Shown here: in pieces, positions 29,226 through 38,036 of the stretch | How positions within the stretch are numbered: the stretch's first letter is position 1 | Layout: every line of letters begins with the position of its first letter | Assembly (NCBI RefSeq): GCF_021608185.1 | Contig: NZ_JAKIHN010000010.1 | Span: 1 to 64,000, forward strand | Direction of reading: 5' to 3' | Length of the DNA: 64,000 bases | Source: Flavobacterium anseongense | GTDB lineage: Bacteria; Bacteroidota; Bacteroidia; Flavobacteriales; Flavobacteriaceae | Made by a program: the position numbers and the translations under genes | The notes under the pieces: generated by a model | The model's input: only the letters and a program-made list of their open reading frames with translations | The model's database searches: none | Told to the model about the DNA's origin: nothing

Positions 29226-31692
29226 CCTTAATTTTTTTCAATATTCGGTATTTCCATTTGGCAAAAAACTCTTTTGGTTCTTCCTCTTCATGATAGCCAC
29301 TTCCGTAGCCATATCCATATCCATAGCCATAGCCATAACCATAGCCATAACCAACACCATATTTGGCTTTATTTTCATAACCATTAAAAATAATGCTCAC
29401 GTTAATAAGTTCGCCACGTTTTGTTCTGTTATTCAATAAGGTCAACATTTCTTTTTTGGTGAAATTTTGTCTTATTACATATAAGGTAACATCGCAGAAT
29501 TGGGATAATTCTAAAGCGTCAGAAACCAATCCAACAGGCGGTGTATCTAGTATAATGTAATCATATTTTCCCTTTAATTGCTCCATCATCTCTTTCATCG
29601 AATCTCCAAGGATTAACTCTGAAGGATTGGGAGGAATTGGTCCTGACGTTATAACATCAAGATAGGGAATATGTGTTTTTTGTATAACCTCGTCCAACGA
29701 TTTTTGCCCTATTAAAAAATTGACTGCTCCGAATTCATTTTTGATATTAAAATCATCAAAGATTTTTGGTTTTCTTAAATCCAATCCCAGAATTATCGTT
29801 TTCTTTTCGCTAAGTGCAAACACCGTTGCAATGTTTAAGGAACAAAACGTTTTTCCTTCACCACTGACAGAGGATGTCAGCATCAGTGTTTTAGAACCAT
29901 CAACGCTTTGCTTTTTATATAAAAATTGTAAAGAAGAACGAATAGCCCTGAATGATTCGGAAAGAGCTGATTTTGGTCTTTCAAACACTGATAAATTACT
30001 TTCAGAATGTTTAACCCCAACAATACCTATTAGCGGTAATTGAGTTTGTGCAGAAATATCTTCAATATTTTGAACTGAATTACTAATAAAGAAAATAAAG
30101 AAAACCAGAATTAACGGAATTAACAATCCCATAAAAAAAGCCAACACATAGTTTACGCTCGTTTTTGGACCTAATAACCCACCACCAACATCTTTGGCAG
30201 GATCAATAAATTGAATATCCGATACATTGGCTTCCTTTACAATAGATGCTTCACTTCTTTTTTGCAAAAATGTATTGTAAATATTATCACTTAAATTATA
30301 CTTTCTGGATAACTTCAACCATTCCTGTTTGTTTTCCGGTAATCTGCTAATTTCACTTTCAATTTTTGCGATTTTTTGATTGGCAATATTTAAGTCATAT
30401 AGTAAAGAATTTCTATAAGTAGACTCATTTTCCAACAATACCTTTTTAACCGACTGTATCTCATTATCTAATCTTTCGTAGGAAAACGAACCTTTTACCG
30501 AGTAGGCTAACTCTGATCGCTGTATTGATAGTGCAATTATTTTAGCAACATTGGTATTGATATTAGGTTCTTCAATTCCTGCAACCGTTGGCGCAGGTAA
30601 TTTTGAGAAGTCAACACTTTCTTTCAAATACTTTCTTAATGAATTTAAATAAGCTATTTTCCTTTCTACGGCATCTTTTTTTGTATCAAAATCTATCAGT
30701 TGTGTCTTGAAACTTGAACCTCCTTCTTCAATATCAAGTATATTATTGTTTTTACCAAAATCCTTTAATTCATCACCTGAATCTTTTAATTGTTTCTCCA
30801 TTGAACCTAAAGTTTCATCAATGAAGTTTATAGTGTTTTCAGCAAATTTATTTTTATTAGCTAGTTGTTTTTTAATTAACACATCGACAGTGGTATTAAG
30901 AAAATCAACCATTCTGTTCTTATTGGTTCCCTGCACTCCAATTTTTAAAATGGATCCTGCTTTTTCATCAATTACTACGTTTAAACCCATACACGCTGAG
31001 ACCGTATTATCAAAAGAGTTGAACCTAACTAATATTTCTTCATTAAAGTTTTTTTCATCAAAATCTGACAACTCTAATTTCCAGTGAAGGAAAGGCAGGT
31101 TGACATCTTCCCCTATTTTATATACTTCTTTGAATTCTTTATTATCTATAGGAATAGTTGATTTCTTATTATCAATATATCTGATGACTGCAGCATTGCT
31201 GGCTTGAAATGGAATAGTAATTTGATACGAATTATTAGAAACCATTTTTACTTTTATAAATTGGTCAAATAATTGGTTCTGGCTTTTATCTATAATTACT
31301 TTAAATGGCACCTGACCATAAACATCTTGTAAAAAATATTTTGTTTGTTTATAATAATCGACATAAAATTGCAATCTATCTACCACTAATTCGTTGTGTG
31401 ACCTTGATTTTAGTGTAGTAGAAATCATTTGGACTTTATCAGAAGTTCCTCCCCAATTAAAGACCAAGCTTGTATTTGAAGTAAAAAAAGGATTGTTCTC
31501 TTCCTGAACTGCTATAGTAGTTTCAATTCCATAAATCTTTTGCTTTCTGACATTAACTTGGTGAGCGATAGAAAAAGTAATAATTAATCCAATCACAAAC
31601 CACTTCCAATAACTTAAAGTTTTAATTAGAAAACCTTTAAAATCAAAGCTGTTTTGTTTATCAAAAAAAGTAAAATCTTTTACGTCTAGCAT
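29212..31692 (-). CDS. Wzc-like polysaccharide co-polymerase with tyrosine-kinase domain
   Basis: This inner-membrane protein controls chain length and export of a capsule or exopolysaccharide and autophosphorylates on a C-terminal tyrosine cluster. The 826 residues comprise TM1 (about 24-42), a long periplasmic coiled-coil region with a GNVR-like end, TM2 (about 511-534) and a cytoplasmic BY-kinase domain. The kinase has Walker A (SVSGEGKT, about 604-612), Walker A' (LDLRKP) and Walker B (IILDTPP, about 710). The tail (29293-29361) contains eight consecutive Gly-Tyr pairs plus flanking tyrosines, followed by an acidic HEEEE stretch. It begins 11 nt after the Wza-like gene and overlaps the epimerase gene, so it is the second gene of the operon. 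Codons within the tail vary, so it is not a simple microsatellite. Confidence 0.93.
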   Translation of the reverse strand: MLDVKDFTFFDKQNSFDFKGFLIKTLSYWKWFVIGLIITFSIAHQVNVRKQKIYGIETTIAVQEENNPFFTSNTSLVFNWGGTSDKVQMISTTLKSRSHNELVVDRLQFYVDYYKQTKYFLQDVYGQVPFKVIIDKSQNQLFDQFIKVKMVSNNSYQITIPFQASNAAVIRYIDNKKSTIPIDNKEFKEVYKIGEDVNLPFLHWKLELSDFDEKNFNEEILVRFNSFDNTVSACMGLNVVIDEKAGSILKIGVQGTNKNRMVDFLNTTVDVLIKKQLANKNKFAENTINFIDETLGSMEKQLKDSGDELKDFGKNNNILDIEEGGSSFKTQLIDFDTKKDAVERKIAYLNSLRKYLKESVDFSKLPAPTVAGIEEPNINTNVAKIIALSIQRSELAYSVKGSFSYERLDNEIQSVKKVLLENESTYRNSLLYDLNIANQKIAKIESEISRLPENKQEWLKLSRKYNLSDNIYNTFLQKRSEASIVKEANVSDIQFIDPAKDVGGGLLGPKTSVNYVLAFFMGLLIPLILVFFIFFISNSVQNIEDISAQTQLPLIGIVGVKHSESNLSVFERPKSALSESFRAIRSSLQFLYKKQSVDGSKTLMLTSSVSGEGKTFCSLNIATVFALSEKKTIILGLDLRKPKIFDDFNIKNEFGAVNFLIGQKSLDEVIQKTHIPYLDVITSGPIPPNPSELILGDSMKEMMEQLKGKYDYIILDTPPVGLVSDALELSQFCDVTLYVIRQNFTKKEMLTLLNNRTKRGELINVSIIFNGYENKAKYGVGYGYGYGYGYGYGYGYGSGYHEEEEPKEFFAKWKYRILKKIKDGRK
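29293..29361 (-). repeat. Gly-Tyr tail-coding hexamer repeat in the tyrosine kinase
   Basis: A 6-bp unit encodes alternating Gly and Tyr: eight GY pairs in a row, with one more tyrosine before and one after. Gly codons alternate among GGT, GGC and GGA, so the unit is imperfect. A gain or loss of one unit would keep the frame and change the number of phosphorylatable tyrosines. Confidence 0.85.
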
Positions 31693-31703
31693 GAAAAATG
31701 GTG

Positions 31704-32492
31704 TTAATTTCTAAGTAGCAAATAAGTCGTTGTTGCTAATGATAATAGCGTAATAATGGTAGATAGAGATTCTATTCCCGTTTTTCCGGTTCCCCATGTT
31801 TTTTGTTTCAATGGATTAACCAATATATAATCATTTGGTTGTAGGTAAAAACAGGGAGAATTTACGGCATTAGCATCTGTCAAATCAATACTAAAAGTCT
31901 CATTCCCATGTGGAAATCTTCGTATTACTTTTACATCCTTTCTGTCACCTGTCACTGTAATATCACCTGAATTAGCTATAGCTTCCATTATATTTACCTT
32001 ATCTTGGTATAGTGTCTTTGTTCCAGTATTACCAACTTCTCCATTTATAGTATATCTAAAACCTGCTAATTTCACAAGAACATAAATTCCGGCTTCTTCT
32101 TTAAAATATTTTTCGAGAAGTATCTTCTCAATTTTAATTCTAACTTCCTCGACAGTAAATCCTAGAACATTAATTTCTCCAAGTATTGGTAATCTGATGT
32201 TACCATGATCATCAACCGAATAACCTGTAAAATAATTACTCTGCTCGTTAACAACTCCTCCTATTTGTCCATCTGTATTATTAAATATTCCAACTAACTT
32301 TGAGTCTATAGCTTTTATAGTAATACTCAAAATGTCATTTGATTGGAGACGATAAGGGTTTTGATTTGAAGGAGTAACTACCTCATTGGCAACACCTTTT
32401 TTATCTTGCAGATAAATCAAATCTTTTTTTGGTATGCAGGAAGTAACTAAAACGCTCAGCAGTAGTAGTAAATATATTTTGGGTTGGTTCAT
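31704..32492 (-). CDS. Wza-like polysaccharide export outer-membrane lipoprotein
   Basis: It forms the outer-membrane channel for a surface polysaccharide. I start it at the ATG at 32492 (262 residues); a frame extension to a TTG at 32519 overlaps the promoter's -7 box. The start gives a clean lipoprotein signal with the lipidated Cys at residue 19 (LVTSC). The Poly_export domain (YRLQSNDILSITI onward) and an SLBB-like domain (YTINGEVGNTGTK) follow, then a C-terminal hydrophobic helix (TIITLLSLATTTYLLL), as in Wza-type proteins. It is the first gene of the operon with wzc, epimerase, ugd, dehydrogenase and rfbB. A good promoter sits directly upstream. Confidence 0.9.
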   Translation of the reverse strand: MNQPKIYLLLLLSVLVTSCIPKKDLIYLQDKKGVANEVVTPSNQNPYRLQSNDILSITIKAIDSKLVGIFNNTDGQIGGVVNEQSNYFTGYSVDDHGNIRLPILGEINVLGFTVEEVRIKIEKILLEKYFKEEAGIYVLVKLAGFRYTINGEVGNTGTKTLYQDKVNIMEAIANSGDITVTGDRKDVKVIRRFPHGNETFSIDLTDANAVNSPCFYLQPNDYILVNPLKQKTWGTGKTGIESLSTIITLLSLATTTYLLLRN

Positions 32493-32516
32493 TATTTTTT
32501 TAAAAAAATTAGCAAA

Positions 32517-32546
32517 CAAAGATAGTTTTTCAATTCTAAATTACAA
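32517..32546 (-). promoter_or_regulatory. Promoter of the polysaccharide operon
   Basis: On the minus strand TTG (32544-32546) is followed after 19 bp by TATCTTTG (32517-32524), an exact match to TTG-N17-23-TAnnTTTG. The -7 box ends 24 bp before the chosen ATG of the Wza-like gene. Confidence 0.7.
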
Positions 32547-32569
32547 AAATGTAGTCTGCTATTATTTTG

Positions 32570-33190
32570 TTATATGTTTTTAAGGGTATTTTCAAAAGGT
32601 ACTCGGTTCAAGATACTTCTTCCCAAAGTAACCTCATCGGCATATTCTAATTCATCGCCAACTGCAATTCCTCTGGCAATGGTTGATGTCTTTATCGTAT
32701 AGTCTTTGATTCTTTTGAAGATATAGAAATTCGTTGTATCGCCTTCCATAGTTGAGCTTAGCGCAAAAATTAATTCTTCGATCTCTCCCGATTTTACTTT
32801 TTCGACTAAAGAATCTATGTTTAATTGGCTTGGACCAACGCCATCAATCGGAGAAATTTTTCCACCTAAAACATGATAAATTCCTTTAAACTGATTGGTA
32901 TTTTCAATAGCCATGACATCGCGGACATCTTCTACAACACAAATAATTTTGTGATTTCGATTTGGATTATTGCAGATTTCACACACTTCAACATCAGAAA
33001 TGTTGTGACAACTGCTACAAAACTTAATTTCCTCACGCATAGTTGTTAACGCTTGTGACAAAAACTGAGTATGCTCAGAAGGCTGTTTTAACAAATGCAA
33101 AACCAACCGCAAAGCAGTCCGCTTTCCGATTCCTGGTAATTGCGCCATTTCGTTTACCGCTTTTTCGAGCAGTTTTGAAGAAAATTCCAT
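32570..33190 (-). CDS. recR: Recombination protein RecR
   Basis: RecR works with RecF/RecO to load RecA on gapped DNA. At 206 residues it has the normal length. It has the N-terminal helix-hairpin-helix ([17 protein letters not shown]), a C4 zinc finger (CSSCHN ... CEICNN, about residues 57-72) and a Toprim domain beginning [24 protein letters not shown] sequence (33195-33202, minus) lies only a few bases before the ATG and could be a -7 box giving an almost leaderless mRNA, but it lacks a clear TTG partner. The gene is not obviously linked in function to its neighbours. Confidence 0.96.
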   Translation of the reverse strand: MEFSSKLLEKAVNEMAQLPGIGKRTALRLVLHLLKQPSEHTQFLSQALTTMREEIKFCSSCHNISDVEVCEICNNPNRNHKIICVVEDVRDVMAIENTNQFKGIYHVLGGKISPIDGVGPSQLNIDSLVEKVKSGEIEELIFALSSTMEGDTTNFYIFKRIKDYTIKTSTIARGIAVGDELEYADEVTLGRSILNRVPFENTLKNI

Positions 33191-33346
33191 GTGGCAAAAA
33201 TAGCAAAATAGACTGTTAGATTACTAGATTTTTAGAATGTTAGAAAAGATATTTTTTATTAACATCTATTTCTTTACAAATAACCAAATCACCGAATAAC
33301 CACATCCACAATTTTTACTAATTTGGCAACAGTAAAAACCAAACTT

Positions 33347-34843
33347 ATGTCGCCAACAACCATTCTTATTATCATCGTCATTTATTTCGGATTACTGATT
33401 TTGATTTCCAATTTGGTCAGCAAAAAAAGCTCTGATAACGATACGTTTTTCAAAGCCAATAAAAACTCAAAATGGTATTTGGTTGCCTTCGGAATGATAG
33501 GAACAGCGCTGTCCGGAGTGACATTTATTTCGGTTCCGGGCGAAGTTGGCAATCCCGATTTGCAGTTCAAATATTTTCAATTTGTTCTCGGAAATGCAAT
33601 TGGTTTTTTAATCATTGCCAAAGTGTTGCTTCCGTTGTATTACCGTATGAATCTGACGTCAATTTATAGTTATATTGAACAGCGTTTGGGTGTTATAAGT
33701 TATAAAACTGCTGCAACAATTTTTCTAATCAGCCGAACAATTGGTTCATCATTTAGATTGTATTTGGTGGTGATTGTATTGCAGCGTTATGTGTTTGATG
33801 CGTTTGATGTTCCGTTTGCTTTAACGGTTTTGATTTCATTGGGACTAATCTTTGCCTACACCTATCGTGGCGGATTGAAAACCATTATTATTACCGACAC
33901 ATTGCAAACTTTCTTCTTAGTTTCTTCGGTATTTCTAACCATAATTTTCGTTTGCCATAGTCTCGATTTTGGCGCAGTTGAAGCTTTTGAAGCAGTGAAA
34001 AAAAGTAATTATTCTAAAGTCTTTTTCTATGAAGATTATCTGAAAGGGAACTTTGTATTGAAACAAATTTTGGGTGGAATATTTGTGACTATAGCGATGG
34101 TCGGACTTGACCAGGATTTGATGCAAAAGAATTTGAGTTGCAAAAACATTGGCGAAGCACAAAAGAACATGTTTACGTTTACTACGGTTTTTGTGATTAT
34201 TAATATTTTCTTTTTGAGTGTTGGCGCATTATTGTACTTGTATGCCGAAAAAAATGGCATTGCAATTCCAATGGTTGATGGCGTTGCAAGAACCGATTAT
34301 TTATTTCCAGAAATTGCCTTTAAACATTTGAGTATTGTTCCGGCAATCATCTTTTTATTGGGTTTAACCGCAGCTACATTTGCTACAACTGATTCGGCTT
34401 TGACCGCCTTGACAACTTCTTTTTGCGTCGATTTTTTAGGTATGGATAAAACCGAAAATCAGAACAAACCCAACATTGTCAGAACACGTCATTTCGTGCA
34501 TGTTGGTTTTTCAGCATTAATGTTTTTGGTGATTATAATTTTTAATTCGCTGAATGACAAATCCGTAGTTACGATGATTTTTAAAGTGGCGAGTTACACT
34601 TATGGACCACTTTTGGGATTGTATGCATTTGGATTGTTTATGAAATCGAAAACAGTGCACGACAAGTTTGTTCCTTTTATTTGTCTGCTTTCACCGGCGA
34701 TTTGCTTTTTGATTAGCAAAAATTCAGCTGCGCTTTTTGGAAATTATGTAATTGATAACGAACTGATTATTGTAAACGGATTGATTACGTTTGTTGGATT
34801 ACTTTTGATTAGTAAACCTGCGACTGAAAATACCCGATATTAA
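33347..34843 (+). CDS. Sodium:solute symporter family protein
   Basis: A polytopic inner-membrane protein of about 498 residues from the ATG at 33347; an upstream TTG would add eight residues before the first helix. It shows the regular hydrophobic segments of the SSS (LeuT-fold) family, roughly 13 TM helices, starting TTILIIIVIYFGLLILI. Family-like features include the GTALSGVTFISVPGEVG region and the TTDSALTALTTSFCVDFLG segment. The solute cannot be predicted. The gene is on the plus strand, divergent from recR, and its stop overlaps that of the convergent CoA-binding protein gene. Confidence 0.9.
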   Translation: MSPTTILIIIVIYFGLLILISNLVSKKSSDNDTFFKANKNSKWYLVAFGMIGTALSGVTFISVPGEVGNPDLQFKYFQFVLGNAIGFLIIAKVLLPLYYRMNLTSIYSYIEQRLGVISYKTAATIFLISRTIGSSFRLYLVVIVLQRYVFDAFDVPFALTVLISLGLIFAYTYRGGLKTIIITDTLQTFFLVSSVFLTIIFVCHSLDFGAVEAFEAVKKSNYSKVFFYEDYLKGNFVLKQILGGIFVTIAMVGLDQDLMQKNLSCKNIGEAQKNMFTFTTVFVIINIFFLSVGALLYLYAEKNGIAIPMVDGVARTDYLFPEIAFKHLSIVPAIIFLLGLTAATFATTDSALTALTTSFCVDFLGMDKTENQNKPNIVRTRHFVHVGFSALMFLVIIIFNSLNDKSVVTMIFKVASYTYGPLLGLYAFGLFMKSKTVHDKFVPFICLLSPAICFLISKNSAALFGNYVIDNELIIVNGLITFVGLLLISKPATENTRY

Positions 34844-35205
34844 TACTGATTCGTAGCCAACAAAACCAACGTACAAGCTACTTCTACTTTGATACCATTG
34901 CTTTGCAACAGTTGATAAAACAGTGGATTTTCCGTTCCCGGATTGAAGATGACACGTTTGGGTTTGGTTTCGATAATATAATTATAATAGTCTATCTGGC
35001 GTTTTGGATTTAAGTACAAAGTTACCGTATCGATATTGGCAAGTGGAATTTGTTTGGTATGAATTTTAACGCCGGCAACTTCGCCTGAATTTTGCCCAAT
35101 TGCCAAAACACTATGTCCTTTTTCTACTAATTTATTGATAGCGATAAAAGCATATTTTTCAGGTTTTGTTGTGGCACCTAGCACTAAAGTCTTTTTGTTT
35201 TTCAT
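34840..35205 (-). CDS. Small CoA-binding (Rossmann-like) protein
   Basis: A 121-residue single-domain protein of the CoA_binding_2 family. The family has a Rossmann-like fold similar to the succinyl-CoA synthetase alpha N-terminus. Visible motifs are VLGATTKPEKYAFIA at the N-terminus and RVIFNPGTENPLFYQLL in the second half. I start it at the ATG at 35205; an upstream TTG would add seven residues but falls within a TATCTTTG sequence (35224-35231, minus) that may be its -7 box. It is convergent with the symporter gene and divergent from marC. Its physiological role is unknown. Confidence 0.85.
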   Translation of the reverse strand: MKNKKTLVLGATTKPEKYAFIAINKLVEKGHSVLAIGQNSGEVAGVKIHTKQIPLANIDTVTLYLNPKRQIDYYNYIIETKPKRVIFNPGTENPLFYQLLQSNGIKVEVACTLVLLATNQY

Positions 35206-35298
35206 GATTTCATTTCTTGGTGTCAAAGATAATAGTAACTTTATGTTTCGGTAGTTTTATTTAACTTCTATTTAATAATTAAAGTGAAACTGCCGTTT

Positions 35299-35306
35299 TA
35301 TCTTTG
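35299..35306 (+). promoter_or_regulatory. -7 box of the marC-family gene
   Basis: TATCTTTG matches TAnnTTTG and lies 11 nt before the ATG at 35317. No TTG is found at the right spacing, so the call is moderate. The very short leader implied would be near-leaderless. Confidence 0.4.
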
Positions 35307-35316
35307 CAAAAAAACT

Positions 35317-35940
35317 ATGGAGCTTTTTATTTTTCTGTTCGCAGCGCTATTTTCGGTTCTGAATCCAATTGGGACAGTGCCTATATTTGTTGGTTTAACA
35401 CAAGGTTATACCAAAAAAGAACGCTCTCGTGTTTCGCTTTGGACTGCTATTAATGTCTTCATTATTCTGATTATTTCGTTTTTTATCGGGCAATATGTTT
35501 TAACCTTTTTTGGGATAACCATTCCGGCTCTTCGAATTGCAGGCGGAATCATTATAGCAAGTTCAGGATTTGGATTACTAAACGGAAAATTCAAGAAAAA
35601 TCGCGGAATCGACAAAAAAGTACAACAAGACATTGAAAACAGAAACGATATAGCTTTAACACCGTTAGCGATGCCTATGCTTGCCGGTCCGGGTTCTATA
35701 TCGTTATTGATTGCTTTTTACCAGGAACACAATACAGCTAATGAAATTATACTTTCAACGCTTGCCATTTTAGCTGTTGCCATTGTTGTTTTTTTAATTC
35801 TGCGCAGTGCGCATTATTTGGCAAAATATCTTGGTGCTTCAGGAATTGTAGCGATTTCGAGAATTGTTGGTTTTCTGACTATTGCCATCGGGATTCAATA
35901 TATTATTAGCTCGGTTTTGAGTATTATCAGAGGAATTTAA
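35317..35940 (+). CDS. MarC-family integral membrane protein
   Basis: A 207-residue inner-membrane protein with about six hydrophobic segments of the MarC/UPF0056 family. Visible family features are LNPIGTVPIFVGLT near the N-terminus and LTPLAMPMLAGPGSISLLI in the middle. The ATG at 35317 is chosen over a GTG 33 nt upstream because it starts directly at the first TM helix, and the upstream extension overlaps the -7 box. The name derives from the mar locus, but the family's function is unsettled. The next gene starts 11 nt downstream, so the two are probably cotranscribed. Confidence 0.9.
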   Translation: MELFIFLFAALFSVLNPIGTVPIFVGLTQGYTKKERSRVSLWTAINVFIILIISFFIGQYVLTFFGITIPALRIAGGIIIASSGFGLLNGKFKKNRGIDKKVQQDIENRNDIALTPLAMPMLAGPGSISLLIAFYQEHNTANEIILSTLAILAVAIVVFLILRSAHYLAKYLGASGIVAISRIVGFLTIAIGIQYIISSVLSIIRGI

Positions 35941-35951
35941 TCAAATTATTT

Positions 35952-36575
35952 ATGAAGAAAACACTATCTTTTTTAGCAGTTATTATGCTATTCATCGGTT
36001 GCAAATCAACCCAAAATCAATCATTAAAAAGCAGCAAGGAATTACAAGAATTAGTAACTGTTATGCAAGGACATTATTCTTCGGAAAAACAATCTTTAGC
36101 GGATAAAGACTATTTCAATATTTCTTTAAGAATGACACCAATTTGGAAAACCAAGGGCCATTACCTTTTTGTAGAACAGGCTATTTTTGACAAGCAAGAT
36201 AAACCTTATCGTGTGAGAATTTATAAAGTATCACAAAGAGGCGATAATTTTATCAGTGAAATTTATACCCTAAAAGATGAAAAAGCTTGGATTGGCAAAT
36301 GGGCAACTCCGGAAGTTTATGACCAATTAACCGAAGCTGACATCGAATTAAAACAAGGTTGTGAAGTAGTATTGAAACGCACTGGTAAAAACCAATTTGA
36401 AGGTGCAACCGGTAATAAAACTTGTCCAAGTGAATTACGTGGTGCCAGTTGGGCGAATTCAAAAGTAACTGTAACCAAAAACGAAATTTTATCTTGGGAT
36501 CAAGGTTTTGATAAAGACGGAAAACAAGTTTGGGGTGCTACCAAAGGTGGTTATGAATTCATAAAAATCCAATAA
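35952..36575 (+). CDS. CpcT/CpeT-like lipoprotein
   Basis: A 207-residue protein with a lipoprotein signal (lipidated Cys at residue 17, FIGCKST). The mature part resembles the CpcT/CpeT chromophore-lyase family. Cues are an MQGHYSSEKQS start, KGHYLFVEQAIF, PYRVRIYKV, a GCEVVLKRT segment and a SELRGASWA segment. In cyanobacteria, family members attach bilins to phycobiliproteins. No phycobiliprotein or bilin gene is seen here, so that reaction is unlikely, and a lipocalin-like ligand-binding role in the envelope is an inference. It directly follows the marC-family gene and is followed by a long hairpin. Confidence 0.8.
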   Translation: MKKTLSFLAVIMLFIGCKSTQNQSLKSSKELQELVTVMQGHYSSEKQSLADKDYFNISLRMTPIWKTKGHYLFVEQAIFDKQDKPYRVRIYKVSQRGDNFISEIYTLKDEKAWIGKWATPEVYDQLTEADIELKQGCEVVLKRTGKNQFEGATGNKTCPSELRGASWANSKVTVTKNEILSWDQGFDKDGKQVWGATKGGYEFIKIQ

Positions 36576-36598
36576 AAAAATTCAAATTCCAAAAAAGA

Positions 36599-36641
36599 AA
36601 ATCCCAAATTCCAAATAATTATAGTTTGGAATTTGGGATTT
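36599..36641. terminator. Perfect 17-bp inverted repeat between convergent genes
   Basis: AAATCCCAAATTCCAAA (36599-36615) and its exact reverse complement (36625-36641) flank a 9-nt loop. It lies between the CpcT-like gene (plus) and the CtlX-like gene (minus). The minus-strand side is followed by T-rich sequence, so it can terminate that transcript; the plus side lacks a U-tract. The surrounding spacer repeats the same words (AATTCCAAA, GAAATTT). Confidence 0.6.
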
Positions 36642-36660
36642 GAAATTTGAAATTTGAAAT

Positions 36661-37596
36661 TTAATTTTTCGGAAGAAAAATTTCTGCCATCATGCAACGG
36701 GCACTTCCTCCGCCGCAGGCTTCAATTGTGTCTAAACTGGAGTGGATTATTTCGACGTGAGCTTCGAGTTGCGCGATTTGTTTTTTAGTTAAACTCTTAT
36801 AGGCTGACTCACTCATTACTAAAAATCGTTCATCGTTTTTACCTTTAACTTCGAGCATGTTTCCGGCGAAATTATTGACTTGTTCTTCGGTAATTAAGAT
36901 GATTTCTTTGTCATCACCACGAAGGCTGTCAAGCACCATTTTGCGTTCTTTTTTGTCATCAATACAATCGGCGCAAATTACGGCAAATGTATCGCCAAGA
37001 CACATCATCACATTGGTATGATAAATCAGTTTTCGTTCGCCATTTACTGTTTGAAAAGCTTCAAAAATAACCGGAGTTAATTCGAAATCTTCACAAAACT
37101 CAATCATTACTTCTTCGTCAGCTCTTGGCGAAAGCGCGCAATAAGCTTTTCCGTTTTCTCGGTCTAACAGCAAACTTCCTGTTCCTTCTAAGAACACATT
37201 ATCTTCTTCTGCTGAAGTATAATCTACAATTTGGTTGATTTGAAAACCTTCATCTTCGAGAATATCAAGGATATCTTCTCTTCTTTCGGCGCGGCGGTTT
37301 TCGGCAAACATGGGATACAAAGCAACATCGCCACTTTCGTGAAATGAAATCCAGTTATTCGGGAAAATACTGTCTGGTGTATTTGGCTCCAAAGTATCTT
37401 CAACAACAATCACATTTACGCCAACTTTTCGCAATTTGGCCACAAAAGTATCGAACTCTTTTTGCGCTTTGGCATTCACCGTTTCAGGAGAAAGTCCGTC
37501 AAGTACTTTTTGGTAATAATTATTCACCGCAGTTTGTTCGTTCATGCGAAAAGCCACAGGACGAATCATCAATATGGAGTTGGTAGTTTGTTTCAT
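36661..37596 (-). CDS. ctlX: CtlX-like citrulline utilisation hydrolase (guanidine-modifying superfamily)
   Basis: A 311-residue member of the arginine deiminase/amidinotransferase superfamily. Family residues are visible: the PNNWISFH motif, a Glu in VFLEGTGSLLLDR, His in YHTNVMMCLGDTFAV, and a nucleophilic Cys about residue 301 in GGGSARCMMAEIF. The overall pattern is that of the proteins named citrulline utilisation hydrolase CtlX, thought to act on citrulline or arginine-type substrates in amino-acid catabolism. A second superfamily member lies just upstream (38060-38974) on the same strand, separated only by the four-helix-bundle gene. The activity is inferred from family membership. Confidence 0.85.
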   Translation of the reverse strand: MKQTTNSILMIRPVAFRMNEQTAVNNYYQKVLDGLSPETVNAKAQKEFDTFVAKLRKVGVNVIVVEDTLEPNTPDSIFPNNWISFHESGDVALYPMFAENRRAERREDILDILEDEGFQINQIVDYTSAEEDNVFLEGTGSLLLDRENGKAYCALSPRADEEVMIEFCEDFELTPVIFEAFQTVNGERKLIYHTNVMMCLGDTFAVICADCIDDKKERKMVLDSLRGDDKEIILITEEQVNNFAGNMLEVKGKNDERFLVMSESAYKSLTKKQIAQLEAHVEIIHSSLDTIEACGGGSARCMMAEIFLPKN

Positions 37597-37616
37597 TGTT
37601 TGTGTTATCGGTTATC

Positions 37617-37634
37617 AGTTGTCTGTCCTCGGTT
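37617..37634 (+). repeat. Left arm of the inverted repeat bracketing the four-helix-bundle gene
   Basis: AGTTGTCTGTCCTCGGTT here is matched in inverted orientation at 38037-38061, where AACCGAG and ACAGACAACT flank a 7-8 nt extra segment. The arm lies about 20 nt upstream of the ctlX-like start. Confidence 0.6.
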
Positions 37635-37647
37635 TTGTTTTGTGGAA

Positions 37648-38016
37648 TTATGTTTTCCAATTATCTTCGACATATTTTATAAAAGTAAAAATTTTTGCTC
37701 CCAATATATCATATTCATTAATCCATTTTAAATTGTCAGGAATTAGCCCTCCATACAAATGATTGATTTTCTCTAAATGTGCTTTTGTTTCCAAGCAACT
37801 GGCATGACTAAAAACTAAAAATCTAATAAATTCTGCTTTATATCTTTTTCTCCCATAACCTTCCACAATATTTGAAAGAACAGAATCAGACGATCTTCTT
37901 AACTGACTCCCTAACTCATAAAGCTCATACTTTGGTAAAATCAATGATGCTGGATGGACTTGATAAAATAAATCCAAAGCCATTTTATAAATATCTAAAT
38001 CTTTATAACTATTCAT
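37648..38016 (-). CDS. Four-helix-bundle protein (S23 / 23S rRNA intervening-sequence type)
   Basis: A 122-residue helical protein of the S23 family. It has the usual start SYKDLDIYKMALDLFYQVH, the central ELGSQLRRSSDSVLSNIVEGYGR signature, the FIRFLVFSHASCLETKAHL helix and a final helix. Relatives are encoded in 23S rRNA intervening sequences or stand alone, and the Avd protein of diversity-generating retroelements has the same fold. No rRNA, reverse transcriptase or template repeat is near it here. It sits between two related hydrolase genes and is bracketed by an inverted repeat (37617-37634, 38037-38061), as if inserted. Function unknown. Confidence 0.88.
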   Translation of the reverse strand: MNSYKDLDIYKMALDLFYQVHPASLILPKYELYELGSQLRRSSDSVLSNIVEGYGRKRYKAEFIRFLVFSHASCLETKAHLEKINHLYGGLIPDNLKWINEYDILGAKIFTFIKYVEDNWKT

Positions 38017-38036
38017 ATCATTTATACTTAACGAAG

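Noticed and set aside
32493..32519. N-terminal extension of the Wza-like protein from a TTG
   Set aside because: It overlaps the -7 box and would spoil the lipoprotein signal.
37648..38016. Four-helix-bundle gene as Avd of a diversity-generating retroelement
   Set aside because: No reverse transcriptase, template repeat or variable repeat is found nearby.
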